Below are positions 35,842 through 47,360 of a DNA stretch of 64,000 nucleotides, piece after piece (position 1 is the stretch's first letter; each line of letters opens with the position of its first letter). The notes under the pieces were generated by a model. It ran no database searches and was not told where the DNA came from. It worked only from the letters and a program-made list of their open reading frames with translations. The stretch covers positions 60,095 to 124,094 of the forward strand of contig ML991851.1 in NCBI GenBank assembly GCA_010094025.1, given 5' to 3'. The position numbers and the translations under genes were made by a program. The stretch is from Viridothelium virens (lineage: Eukaryota > Ascomycota > Dothideomycetes > Trypetheliales > Trypetheliaceae).

Positions 35842-36624
35842 ATGCACGTCATCTTTGCCCTTGGCACACTTTTCCTCTCATTCTCCGGCTACGTGCGTGC
35901 AAACACTGAGAAGACTATATTCATCGCTCCGTCTGGACCCAACCTCCTCAGCAGCTCTCCAAGCTTAGACAACCTATATCTAACAACCATCACTCCCGAA
36001 AGGTCGTCTTTGAGGACAACGCTCCCCGTTTCCTTTCCCACTTCGCAGGAGCCTGGTGGAAACACATCCGTATATCTCCTGCGAGACCTGACACCCGGTC
36101 AAAGATACGAGGTTCGCATCTGCTGGCTCGCAACAGTTTGTGTGCTCCTTTGTACCCGTTGTATTGCCTTTTCTAATAATAGTCTGAAATAGCAACCCAC
36201 GGACTTTACACTGATTACCTATACCCTTATTGAGGGTCTCGAAACGTCGCAACTCTCACAAGCGTTAGCTTCTTATGCTAAACAACAGCAAGACCTATCC
36301 ATCTCCAACTCTCCGCTCTATACAGGTGAAATTGAAAGAGTAGGACTGATAAGCGAAGGGAGCAATTCGGAGGAGGTCACCGCACTTTTCCTTTATGTTC
36401 TTTCTGCCGCAGCATTCTACACCACAAACCAGACGCTTATGCTGGACCCGCCACCGGTTCTGGTAGATATCATTCTTGATCCTTACCTGCTGAACGTCTT
36501 CCCACGCTCGCTGGTACCTACGGCTGGCTACATACTCGGGCTAGCTATCTTAGGGTGGTATTTGTCTGGTCTCATCTGGAACTGGCTGATTTCGGTGACC
36601 CAAGCCAAATCACATACCGATTGA
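35842..36624 (+). CDS. Predicted ER/secretory membrane protein, unknown function
   Basis: Two exons, 35842-36135 and 36193-36624, encode 241 residues; the 57 nt intron ends in GAAATAG. The start at MHVIFALGTLFLSFSGYVRA gives a clear signal peptide; an upstream in-frame opening would bury it. The luminal part has a fibronectin-like stretch (LTPGQRYEVRICWLATQ, formed across the junction) and N-glycosylation sequons. A single C-terminal transmembrane helix (AGYILGLAILGWYLSGLIW) leaves a short polar tail. This type I topology, with ER or Golgi residence, is an inference. The segment resembles conserved ascomycete proteins I recall without a name, so I give no function. Confidence 0.75.
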
Positions 36625-36714
36625 GACATCTTCCCGTTACAAGAACTGGATGCATTCAAAACTCTCTCACGCAAGCGCATAGCTTCTTAGCTTCTGTCAC
36701 CGTTGTCTCCGGCA

Positions 36715-37152
36715 ATGAGCGAGTCATCCAGCTCTCAAACTCTCTCTGGACCGATAGCGTCCACGGAACCTCGTATCTTCACATTACCTCCGGAGCTTCT
36801 CGATCATATTCTGCAGTCACTGGATCCAGAGTCGTACATCAACTTCGTGTTTGCCGACTATCCCACTGCCTTTGTCAGCGGACTGGTACCGCGAATAACC
36901 CAGCGGACGTTGTTGCAACTTCGATATCCTCCCTCTTCCTCAACCCCAGGGCTCTTTCGATCTCGGGCCGTTCCGAACGAGCTCATGTTGATGATCATTC
37001 GCAGACTCTCCCGGCATGACATGATGAATTTTGTACTGGCAAATTATCATGATCTTCGTGCGAGGAGTATGGTGCCATCCCTGACACCTATAGAATTAGG
37101 TCGCATCTGGAATGCTATAGCTCCAAGCCACATTAATGATGCAAGAGTATAG
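36715..37152 (+). CDS. Small F-box-like protein
   Basis: A single-exon frame of 145 residues starting at MSESSSSQTLSG. Residues 22-50 (FTLPPELLDHILQSLDPESY) fit the start of an F-box (LPxELLxxIL). A second, weaker copy follows (RAVPNELMLMIIRRLSRHDM), about 65 residues later. F-box proteins recruit substrates to SCF ubiquitin ligases, but no substrate domain is present here. It begins 90 bp after the upstream gene on the same strand. It could be a remnant of a larger F-box gene or a short lineage-specific member; I favour a real but divergent gene. Confidence 0.55.
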   Translation: MSESSSSQTLSGPIASTEPRIFTLPPELLDHILQSLDPESYINFVFADYPTAFVSGLVPRITQRTLLQLRYPPSSSTPGLFRSRAVPNELMLMIIRRLSRHDMMNFVLANYHDLRARSMVPSLTPIELGRIWNAIAPSHINDARV

Positions 37153-37920
37153 AGAATGTCACGCATAGGTGACTACTCCTGGATGGGAATCAAGAAGACA
37201 TTGTTTATGTACGATAATACCCCGTGGATACGAAGACGGTATAGAACACTGCAACTGAGCAGATACGCTATTGAGCAAAGCAATATTTAGAACACGCAAA
37301 ATAGTGACCTGACGTCGGCCAAGAATCTGGAAGCAGCAGCAGTGACCCACTGAGTGCCCCACCTCCCCACACTACTACGCCGTGCCCATTGGTGCTACTG
37401 TCTGTTTCAAGAAACGGCGGCAGGGTTTCCCACGCCAAGCGGATCGGGCATACCGAGTCGAGTTAGCACGAGCTGCTAGATCAGGATGCAAGCTTGGCCT
37501 CATACTTTCCTCACGTCACACTCCATTTACCCCGACCACCCTGACCATGCACTCTTCCCAAGTTCGCTTTACCATTGCAGATCCTGTAACCTCGCAGCCG
37601 ATGGAGAGGTACATCGTCCGCAAATGGCTCGTAAACATGCTCGCGCAGACCAATGATCGCTCCTGTGTTCCCGGCGGATGTGTCTGATTAAGGCAATACC
37701 GGCCCTTCCTAGAAATTCTCTGCGTTTTTCGCTACAAACTCAATTGGAGACTACTTCATGGTAACTTCCGGCGGAGAAACTTCACATCTCTTCACCTTTT
37801 CACACTTCTCTTCCCTTCAAATACATATACAAATATAAAAGGACCGTGTGGATCTCAGTCAAACTCCCATTCAAACCACAACTTCCATCTTACGACCTAT
37901 CGATCATCTTAATACTCATC
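37153..37920. other. Intergenic with candidate TATA element
   Basis: This 768 bp gap holds the promoter of the next gene. A TATAAAA at 37834-37840 lies about 80 bp before its ATG. The 101-codon frame at 37382-37687 is not supported. Confidence 0.45.
37834..37840 (+). promoter_or_regulatory. Candidate TATA box
   Basis: TATAAAA lies 81 bp upstream of the start codon of the secreted-protein gene at 37921, a normal distance for a fungal TATA element. Support is position and sequence only. Confidence 0.4.
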
Positions 37921-38557
37921 ATGCCTTCCCTCGCTCTTAACACTCTTCTTGCTCTCCTCCCAACCATCGCGTTCTCTCTCCCCCAAGTATCTCCAAAGTC
38001 CAATGCGTTGAACACCAGCCAATCCTACTATCTCCGCACCGAATCCACCTCGAGCAACACCCTTTTCGAGAACCTCTACGTCCAATCCTACCACACCGGC
38101 GCCGGTCTCAGCGATGTCACTCTTGCCCCGGGGCCCCCTTCCTCCGATTATGCCGTTGCCGGCTTCCTGAATGGCAGCACCAACGGGACTGATGGCGGTC
38201 AGTTCCAGGAGTTTGACTTGGGCGATGACTTCCCCTGGGGCATGGACATGACCATTCAAGTAGCATATGCGGGATGGAGTAACGTAGAAATCAACGGTGG
38301 GCAAGGGAGTGCCGGTTTTTTGATCGATCCAACGAATGGTTTGGTGTATAACAACACCGCGTTTGGAGGATGGCTGGGTAAGAAACCTCAAACTGCCGAA
38401 TGGCTCGGCCTTCCAGGTAGATCACTAATCTCGTTCCCGCGTAGTTTGCCCATGGTGGCACTCTGGAGATCCGCAACTTTTTTGGTACATCGATTACTAC
38501 AACGATACCATTCCGAACAGCTGCAACTTCGTGAACTTGATTCCCGAATACTTTTGA
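37921..38557 (+). CDS. Small secreted protein, DUF7907-like
   Basis: Two exons, 37921-38377 and 38445-38557, encode 189 residues; the 67 nt intron is GTAAGA...GCGTAG. The protein starts with a signal peptide (MPSLALNTLLALLPTIAFS). The mature part carries several N-glycosylation sequons (NGSTNGT, NNTA, NDT), and the junction restores GWLVCPWWHSGDPQLFWYID. This end, with a Cys in a Trp-rich context and a partner Cys in PNSCNFV, is the mark of the fungal DUF7907 family as I recall it. The domain is found in small secreted proteins of plant-associated and saprobic ascomycetes; the molecular function is unknown. It could be an effector-like or cell-surface protein. I do not claim virulence. Confidence 0.8.
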
Positions 38558-39085
38558 GCTGGGAAGATGAGATGGGAAAGCGTTGTATAACGGCCTTCGA
38601 GATAAGGATGCGAGCGGGAGTAACCTATCCTAATACTTAATGTAGTGACTAAAACTAGTATCTACCTAATTGACTTACTGATCGAAGAAAGAGGGAAACT
38701 AGTTTTTGGCGGTTGAGATTGTCCTCTTTGCAGTTTACCGAATGTAGGTATCCCCCGGCCGCTGAAGTTTCGCTCCCCGTGCAAGCACAACCTTGGAAGC
38801 GTAAAGAAGAAAGCTCATTCATTATTGATGTATCTACTTCTCGCTATCGTGATCTCAGGTAAATTATCCTATAGGACACGCAGCAGGATTATCATTGGAG
38901 AAGGACGCCGACAAAATGCATCGATGTAGCACTAAACCTACACGCTCTCTCCGTGCACGTCCTTGACGGTCGGGACTGGATATAACAAGAGAGGAAGCAA
39001 CCAAGCCAATGTCATTAGTCGACGATACTGTCACATCGGCAACAAATCCGTCCGTGTCCACAATACCGTTCGATTGCAAGCATGA
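38558..39085. other. Intergenic, convergent 3' ends
   Basis: This 528 bp gap lies between the secreted-protein stop and the Suz12-like stop. No gene is seen. Confidence 0.5.
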
Positions 39086-41931
39086 TCACTTGATGCAAAG
39101 AGTGCACATCCAGCTGGGCTGTCTTCGATTAAGACCAACACATGCAAGATGATAGTCCATGCGGGGGCAACCCTACAGTCCCTTATTAGCAAACACTGCT
39201 TCTAGATAAGAGGGCAATCCAAACGAGAAGAGCCTACCGAGTTCGAGCAGCTGATTGCGTGACGAAGGACCGTTACTGGCTGACCGCACGTGCAGCAGCC
39301 CATGGAGGGCTTCTTTTCCGCTCCACCTTTCGTCTCCTCCAACGGTTTGACCACTACCGTATCCTCGAGCGTAGAGTCATCCACCATCTCGACATCACCG
39401 TCTCGATCAGGAGGTGTGTCTTTCCTCACATCAATCTCCATCTCATCATCCGATTCTATGAGAATCCGACGACGATAGATCGCCCTCGTGCGCGGCGTCG
39501 TACCAGCACTCGCCTTTCCTCCACCAACCCCATTCACCTTCCTCCGTGGCGTCGCCGACACAACATCCTCCTCCCCTTTCTCCTTCTCCTTCTCCTTCCC
39601 CTTCCCATTGGTCCTCCCCTCTCCCCTCTCCCTCTCCTTCTCCTCCTCCCCACTCTCCCTCACAAACCCCTCACAAAACCTCCGCACCTCCTCCCCTACA
39701 ATCCCATCCTCACACAACTCCCCCACCTTCTTCCTCAACTCCCCGCCCAACCCCTTCCGCCTCAACTCCGCCCCCTTCCCCCTCACAAACCGCACCAGCG
39801 CATCCCCCAGATGCACATCGCCATTCACATTCTCCCCCGCCAAATACCCATCAAACACCGCCATAAACTCCACCGCCGCCCTCGGCCACTGCTGTCCCTG
39901 CTGCGTTACTGCCCCCGGCTGCCATTGCTGCAGATGCCGCTGCAGCCCCGCCGTCAGCGCCCTACCCCCGCCGCCGACGCTGCCATCATCATCTTCCACC
40001 CCGTCGTCGTCCGACTCGCTGACTAGTTCCCCTGCTGCAAGCGGCTGCTTCGTCACCGTGCGGAAGAAGCTGAGCCCGTGCGGCGCCTGCGGCACGCGGA
40101 AGCGTTTGCGCTTGGGGACCGGAATCGGGGGCACGGCGCTGGGGTCCTTGCGCCTGACGCCGATGGCGTTGCGGGCTGCGACGGCGGAGTTCGTGGGGGC
40201 AGTAGTAGTGGCGGCGCCGATGCGTCCACCTCGTCGCGTGCCGAGGCCAACGGGGCGGGCGCTGTCGGAGAGATCGCTGCCGCTGGAGTTGGGGTTGTGG
40301 ACGCTGGGGGTGCTGCGGCTGGAGCTCGGGGGCTGGCGGAGGATTGGAAGGCGGGGCCCGTCGTCGGGGCTGGTGCTGCGGCTGCTCGAGATGTCGGGGA
40401 GGATGGGAAGGCGGCCGGTGTGGATCCGGGCGCGGGCGGACGGCCTCATCTCGTGGCCTTCGTCGAACCAAGAGGCGTCGCCGGATTGGTAGCGTTCGGG
40501 GTTGAAGGGGCGCGAGGGCGTGAGCCAGGAGAGGTCGTCGGAGGGGGACCAGCGCCAGCGTTCGGGGAAGAGGCCGGGAGGGGAGGCGGGTTCGGGGTCT
40601 CCGTGGTGGGCGGTGGTGGGAAGGTCGTTGCGGGTGACTTCGATGCCGATGCGGACGGTGATGAGGTGGTTGCCGTCGCGGTGGACTTTGTGGCGGTCGA
40701 CTTCGAAGTTGAAGAGTGTGTGATTATGGTATAGGTGTAGGTGGAAGACGTCGAAGGTGTGGAGGTTGGTGTTGTTACAGAGGGGGCAGATATATTCGTC
40801 GAACTTGATCTCGTGTTCTTGGCTGCTCGATTTGAGAATGTAGATGATCTTCACTATCTCACGCGGCTCCCTTGATGAGGGAGTGGCAGTCGTCGTAAAG
40901 GACGAGCTCTGTGAGAGCTGGCGTTGAAAAGAGTTGTGGTTCTGTAAGACCGACTTTGAGCGAGGTGAATTCAAGCGCATCGTCACCTCGAGTCCAGACC
41001 CCAGCTTGGCCATTTGCGTATTCTTGAAGTGCGACAATTCTAGCAAATGGTTCTGCGAAGGGAGTTCGGCCAGATCCCCCTTCCAGCGGACATAGAAGCA
41101 ATTCGAGTTGGAGGGTGAAAGGTTTGATGCAGTTGATTCACCTACCCGCTGGTACCGAGGCATTGTTTGGCCGCAGATTTCTTCGAGTAGTATTTTCGAA
41201 CGGACACGGTCTTCGAACCATACAAAAACCTCGATCAAGAATTTTGGCTGGGCCGACGATCTTGCCACCAAAGGGCCAGTATTAACTTTCAGAGGCTCAT
41301 CCATGTCGATCTTTAGGCGAGTACTACCATTCTTGGAATTCGTAACAAAGCCTCTTGCCATTGCTTCATGGACCTCTTTCCGCACGAAGAGCGCCTTGTC
41401 TTTCTGTCCACGATCCGTGATTCCATCGCCGACGAAGCTTCTGCCTGTAGGTTCATCCCCTTCCCACATTCGAAGATCAATCTTGCATGGAATTTCCCAC
41501 GCGGGTAAGTCATGCCGTAGGTTACTGGTTTTAACTCGACTTGCACGTTTTTCTTCCTGAGAGCTCTCTTCAAGAGGTCGTATCGAGCCGAGCTCTAGCT
41601 CAAATACATCTGCCTGCGCTGCCATCAGAACGTTGAGTGTATTTCCTGAAGCAGGGAAGTCCCAGATTTTGTCGTCCGAAGACTTGGTTTTGGACCTAGT
41701 CTTCCAATTGGATACCAAGCCATTTGTGCCGTTGGTCTTGGGCTTCGCCTTTGAAGATGCAGGTGGAGCCGGATTCCTAATATTCTCACGCATGGCTTGC
41801 AGCGCGTGCTTATGTGAATCAACGACAACCCTTAGATTGCGCTGAAGAAGAAGTCGAGGTCTCCGCCGATGAGTCCTCTTATAGAAGGAGAAAGGTCCAT
41901 GAAATTCCCTCAGTGACGTGTCAGCAACCAT
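39086..41931 (-). CDS. SUZ12: Suz12-like Polycomb (PRC2) subunit with VEFS box and C-terminal PHD-type finger
   Basis: A long exon 39238-41931 joins a short terminal exon 39086-39172 across a 65 nt intron; total 926 residues. The N-terminal part (LLLQRNLRVVVDSHKHALQ) resembles fungal Suz12 proteins. A C2H2 finger lies at about residues 380-402 (CPLCNNTNLHTFDVFHLHLY). The VEFS box starts near residue 615 (HGLSFFRTVTKQPLAAGEL) and ends in helical sequence (VRRFCEGFV). The end forms a C4HC3-type PHD finger: CCTCGQ in exon 1 and GCPRMDYHLACVGLN plus WMCTLC in exon 2. Without splicing the frame would end in 10 unrelated residues. PRC2 deposits H3K27 methylation; Suz12 is its core scaffold. A further 5' exon cannot be excluded. 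Confidence 0.88.
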
Positions 41932-43396
41932 TACCGCCGTTTCTGGGTTCCGTAATTTGCAGATCTATGTGCAGCTCCGAGTGAGGAAAGTTCGTGAGGT
42001 CGCTCGACGGACAAGTGTTGATACTGATATTGGCATGACGAGTGAGAGTAATCGAATAGGCAAGCCCCAGGTGGGGTCTTCGTATCAGGCGCGACTGTTC
42101 AGTGGGTCTATCACCAAGAGGTGTGAATAGGCAACTGACGTGTGTCTGGTACCTTTGTTTTGCCGAGATAGAGCGTCTTTGTAGTCCAATTATAGACGAA
42201 GAACCTTGAATTTGAAATTTTTCCCTCCCCGTGCCGATTACAGTAGATAGAATTTGGACGCAGATCCAGCTACGAATGATGACTTGGCGCAACTGTGAGA
42301 GACGAAAGCTGAAACTATGAAATAAATGTAAGGATGATCGAAAGCGTCACTTGCTTTTACCAATCACACCGTGTGAGAAGGGATACAAGAACTCGTATGC
42401 AGGGGTGACGGGTGTGAAATCGTATGAGGACAGACAAATGGTGCAGAACACTACTCGAAATCACAAAAGGCAATAAGTCGAGGCAGGGAGAGTGAGGTAA
42501 GACAAGTAAGTTCAAGAGGATTTCAACTAGGAACCCGTGAATAGTCAGTCCTACAGACGCGACTTTGAGTGTAGACAACACGCGTGGGCAAGACGGTAAG
42601 GATGGAGTAACGGGAGTGTGGCGTAGTGTGGCGTAGTGTGGCATAGACAGGCTTGATGTGGCTTTACATCCTATCTGTGGCGTCCCCGTCATCGGAGAGG
42701 GTTCAGCAGCAGAAGACTAAAGGCTCCCGTTGCCGGTCAAAAGAAGAGCTAGCTGGACGCCCACTGATTACAAATGAATGACTTAACCTACGCAGGTTTA
42801 GTATCAAGCCCACTTGCAGGGTGTCAAGATAAACGGCTACATGCTCCCAATTGGGTAATGCCAGGGCGTATACCTGTGAGTCTTACGTTGATTCTACTTT
42901 TGCTTGGGTCATGCGAGCACTTCAATCCTCTTTTTTGAAACACTCTCTCGTCCTCAATTCAACGGTTTCTGGTTATATACTCTCGTGGGACAGTAATCTC
43001 ATCGCGCCCTATGTCATTTACTTGATCCATTCTAGGCTTCCCGACTTTCCCCTCCTGCTGATGCAGGAAGGTGGTCACCGAAAAGGCGTGAGACAAAACC
43101 GCGCCCTACAGCTTGACAGGCCTGCCAGTGGTAAAATACTGTCTTAGGACGTAGTTCCCAGGCATGACAACCATCAGAGAAGGCGAGATCCTCCAGTCGG
43201 AGCCCGATCTGAGTCAATTGCTTAATTTGGGCGAGGATGATGCCCTGGAGACTGCATCCACGGCTCAAATTGTAGATCCTTGCGAGCTATCCAGGCCAAT
43301 ATGCCCGTCGCACCCCGATGGAAATAGGTTCGTCATTGCCTCCCATTTCTATGACGGCCCACTGATTTTAGCTGAAGTTGCCTTTGTCATGGCTTT
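41932..43396. other. Long intergenic region between SUZ12-like and the homeodomain gene
   Basis: This 1,465 bp stretch has no supported gene. It holds the divergent promoters and a short tandem repeat (three near-copies of TGTGGCGTAG around 42615-42645). An open frame starting at 43164 overlaps the next gene in another frame and is rejected. Confidence 0.5.
42615..42645 (+). repeat. Short tandem repeat, about 10 bp x3
   Basis: Three near-identical copies of a 10 bp unit, TGTGGCGTAG, follow each other, the last with one change (TGTGGCATAG). It lies in intergenic DNA and is too short to suggest a function. Confidence 0.6.
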
Positions 43397-45789
43397 ATGG
43401 GCGATTGGGATGTCCCAGTCGTATCACAAGAGCAAGACCGGTGCCTTCCAACGACTGAATTGGGATGCTATGACGACTTTGCGAATTGGATGTAGGTAGC
43501 CAGCGATGATGCATCTGATGATGACCTGCCCTACTCACGTTTATTAGTCCGAGGTACTCTAAACCTCAGTTTCCTTGCAACTACTGCAAGTCAAGAAAGC
43601 TGGAATGCTTCATGTTCGTGACATCAGAGGGACAGACGACCTGCTCACCGTGCGACGCCTTGCGCAGAGAATGTAGTTTTACCCACGAGGTGTATGGCAT
43701 TCCACATACTCCTCTTGGGGCCATTGACACTCTGCACAAGGTAAGGCAGGATATATATCGTGACTTAGGAGCATTGGCTGGCCCAAAATCACTTGAATCC
43801 CCACAGGCCTTGAACATGGATACCAGTGAAGAAAATGACCGAGGCCGGAAAAGTGGAATTAGATTCTCTAAAGCTGCAGTTAAAATTCTCAGAGATTGGC
43901 TAGAGCTTAATTCTCATCATCCTTACCCAACAGATGAAGAGAAAGAAGATTTAAAAACAAGGACCGGACTGTCTGCCGGACAAATCTCAAATTGGCTAGC
44001 AAACGCCCGCAGGCGTGGAAAGCTTCGACAAAAACGAACAGTCTCACCAGGTTCTCACGCATCCTCTCGCGCAATCAACATACCCCAAAACATTGACCGT
44101 ACGACATGGGAGAGTCTCAACCCACTTGAGAGATGGAAGCATTCGCCACCTGAAAACGAACCTGCTGCTGTCGATGATATCGCTTACGCCGTATCCTCGA
44201 AGAAGTACGACCCGGTCTTTATTAATAGTACGCCCGCAAGCTTTGAAGAGCCCAAGCAGAACTCCAAACAAACTTCGAGTGGATCGAGTTATTCGGCGTT
44301 CCTTGCACCTTCAATAACAAGTCATCGGACGACAAAATCAAGTGGACCATCACTCTCGGATTCTGCTTGGTCTGGCTCCAAGTCCCGTACATCTTTTGGT
44401 TCGTTCGGGTCATTCAACAGCGGAGTCAAGAAGGGACGTCATCGACGAAGGAAAGTTACCCAATCTGCGCAACAGTAAGTTGTCTCAAGCCAATTTCTAT
44501 ACGGCTGTACATCTAGGAGTCGTCCCTTGCAACACATCTGCGTGAAAAGTGCAGGACTGTACTGACCAGAATGTTCCAGGACTAAGAACGAAGGTAATTC
44601 TAAGCCACGCCTTTTCCAGTGCACGTTTTGCACAGATCGCTTCCATAATAAATATGACTGGACACGACATGAAAAGTCGCTGCATCTTCCCTTAGATAAG
44701 TGGACTTGTGCTCCGCTAGGTCCGGTCGTCACTTCGCAATCAGGAGAAAAGAGATGCGCGTATTGCGATGCTCTGAACCCCACCTCCCAACACCTGGAAA
44801 CCCATAATCACGAAACTTGCGAAAATCGAGACATTGAGACACGCACCTTCTATCGCAAAGACCATCTGCGACAACACCTGCGGCTGATGCACAACTGTGA
44901 ACTCATCCCTAGCATGGATTCCTGGAAATCCGCAATCACGCACATAAATTCACGATGCGGATTCTGCTCTCAAACTTTCACGGTTTGGCAGGAACGAGTG
45001 GACCACCTAGCAAAGCATTTTCGTAACGGAGCGACGATGAAGGACTGGAAAGGATGTCGAGGCCTTGATCCTGCAGTTGCCACACAGGTAACTAAAGCCA
45101 TGCCACCATACTTAATCGGACAAGAGGCTGTGTCTCCAATCCCTTTCAGTGCGACGAACCAAACGAGCTTAAGACATTGCATGAACTTTCAGCCAGAACA
45201 TATTTCAGAGCATTTTGAGGCCTTCCCAGACTGCCCATCACCGCGCAATACGCAAAAGATGACCTGTTGGGAAATCTTGACCGTTCGATTGGGTCGGTTT
45301 GCACTAGAAAAGATGGCACAAGGTATCACACCGTCGGATGAAGCGCTCCAAGATCAGGCTAGACGGATATTCTACGACAATGACGATCCATGGAATCAGA
45401 CAGCAGCAGATAATCCTGATTGGCTAACCCTGTTCAAAAAAGCTCATGGGCTGTTAGATGCTTCTCATGATCATAAAATAATTGAGGAAGACCGCAGCCA
45501 GTTGCCTGCGTGCTGGACTCCTCAGGACCTGGAAAAATGGGGGGATCTGGGCCTTTGTGTGCCGTTCTCGTTTGCAGGGAACTTCCCGGTCATTCCGGCT
45601 ACGGCTTCTGATGAGCTTTGCCATCCAATGGAACTGGATCAGGAACACATTCCTGGATTGTTAAGTGACGCTCAAGGACAGGAGGAGTTCGATTTTAACC
45701 AAATGTTTACAACTTTGCCCGAGTTGGAAACTCTGCCAGATGCGGACCTTGCACGTGATTTGTCCCTGATGCATGGCCTTGACGCGTAA
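43397..45789 (+). CDS. Transcription factor with Zn2Cys6, TALE-type homeodomain and C2H2 fingers
   Basis: Three exons, 43397-43491, 43548-44474 and 44580-45789, encode 743 residues. Exon 1 (MGDWDVPVVSQEQDRCL ... YDDFANW) was chosen because its frame joins cleanly; the overlapping frame from 43164 does not. Residues 42-74 have the exact Zn2Cys6 spacing C-x2-C-x6-C-x11-C-x2-C-x6-C. A homeodomain at about 133-195 has the atypical extra loop and recognition helix ISNWLANARRR. A C2H2 finger follows (FQCTFCTDRFHNKYDWTRH), with a second Cys/His region (RCAYCDALNPTSQHLETH). The C-terminal part (FYRKDHLRQHLRLMHN onward) matches the fungal homeobox/C2H2 family I recall. Targets are unknown. It should be nuclear. 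Confidence 0.88.
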
Positions 45790-46680
45790 TGCTTGACGCT
45801 TGATGTCTGATGGTTCATTAGATCATTGTCATTATCTTCTGTTAGTCTTTGATTCGTTAGTGCAAGATATAAGTGACAACCGACGCTGGTGGATTATCTA
45901 ATCATCCAGGCTTTGCTCAGGAAACATAGCGAAACAGACTGACAATCGTGATAGACAGGCGTTCAACAAGAGTTTCATGGATTAGCGTAGGATTGCAAGC
46001 CTTGCGGAAAATATTTTCAGGTCGTAGTACCACGTTGAGCTCTAGAGTAAAGCAGCGCATGGATTGAAGAATATGAAGCAAGACATTGGCGGTATTTTTC
46101 CCCTCACGACCCCTTCTTTGATCTTAGACCAAGTGTACTCCACTCCCTCATCTCGTCTACTCATTACCTCCATGCCATATTGAGATGTTGTCGTCAGATA
46201 TAGGTAGGCTTTATCCAAATTCCGGAGATTACCCCTCCGGCTCCGGAGATCACATGATAGCGGTGAGCCGGGCTCGTTCGTGGATCGCAGCCGATTTTGC
46301 AGGATAATTGTGGCGGATGCATACAAATCCACTAAGGCAGGCCAATTAGCTTTTGACCGAGCACAATGCCAACGAATCCGGCATGCTCTGGATTTTCTGG
46401 ACGCTGTGAGGTCTGACATGGCATCCTCAGATTGTGCCTTGGGCCGCTCATCCACGGATGGTAAGGTTTGTTCTTCATCACTAATCGTCTCACTCCATCT
46501 CGTCGTTCATACTCATCTCTACAAACCCGCGTTGATTTCATCACTGTGTTGAACGCGACTGTTATGGAAAAGAGAGCGGCCCGGATCAATGTGCTCGTCC
46601 AATCGATGAGGTAGCTGGACTTCGGTGTTGTCACGCGGCCAAACACCACTCGGACTCAGTCAAGCCTTGTGTAAAACCAC
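45790..46680. other. Intergenic
   Basis: This 891 bp gap has short frames on both strands (for example 46280-46552 plus) without family features or splice support. I see no gene. Confidence 0.5.
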
Positions 46681-47360
46681 ATGGAGTCCAACCCCAACTG
46701 CGCCATTTGTAACGCCCCTGCGTTGCCGGAATGTCAGTCTCCTCTACATAGAGTGAGGAGAAAGATGACTGATTAGAGATCCAGGTCCCTGCGAAAGCGA
46801 ACGACTTACCATTGCGGTCCGTCAAGCAGAAAAGCGAGCCATGGACGACCGATTACATCATATAAGGTATTTTAATGTGGAAAACAATCGTTCACGTTTT
46901 CATTAACAACATACCTAGAGAGTGGGTCATTGCCCATGCTCGCGCCCAGATTCTTCAATCCTTCAATACTGTGACCTCTCATCGTAAGATTGCGCATAAG
47001 AAGTACCTTGCCTCTTTACCATTCTACGACTTATATGTTCAATATGCTGGACACCCACCGCTCCATCCACGACAGCTCCAAGCCCTCAAAACCCAAATCC
47101 ACGAGGCAGAGCTTCATTTCAAACGCGGCATCGACGCCGACTGGAAGGACAGTGTTGTCAAGTATCCGGAGGTCCTCAATTATTACTACTCCCTCGTTGA
47201 GATTCGATTGCCAAACGACAGGAGTAGTTCAGTTCTGGAACCGCAACTAGGTATTGGAAAAGATCGGAGGAGAATTAGAGAGAGAAGACCGGGAGTGGGA
47301 GGTCTTGCTCCTCCTGTTGCTCCCGCAGCTCCTCCGGGACCAGGTTGGACGTACATCTAA
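46681..47360 (+). CDS. Conserved small protein of unknown function (N-terminal CxxC pairs)
   Basis: Three exons, 46681-46732, 46785-46866 and 46919-47360, encode 191 residues; both introns are 52 nt. The first donor is GTCAGT and the junction gives CAICNAPALPECPCESERL, with C-x2-C and C-x-C pairs that may bind a metal. A basic helix follows (VRQAEKRAMDDRLHHIREWV), then HKKYLASLPFYDLYVQYAGH, PLHPRQLQALKTQI and RGIDADWKDSVVKYPEVLNY. The tail is Pro/Gly-rich. I recall similar small proteins in many filamentous ascomycetes but no name or function. The short exons would easily be missed by a gene finder, which would report only the last part (from 46875). Confidence 0.75.

Noticed and set aside
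39259-40734. Plus-strand open frames of 218-334 codons inside the Suz12-like gene
   Set aside because: They are low-complexity shadows of GC-rich coding sequence; the minus strand has the VEFS box and zinc fingers.
43164-43499. Open frame of 111 codons before the homeodomain gene
   Set aside because: It overlaps the real first exon in another frame, and its product shows no family features; the frame from 43397 joins the next exon cleanly.
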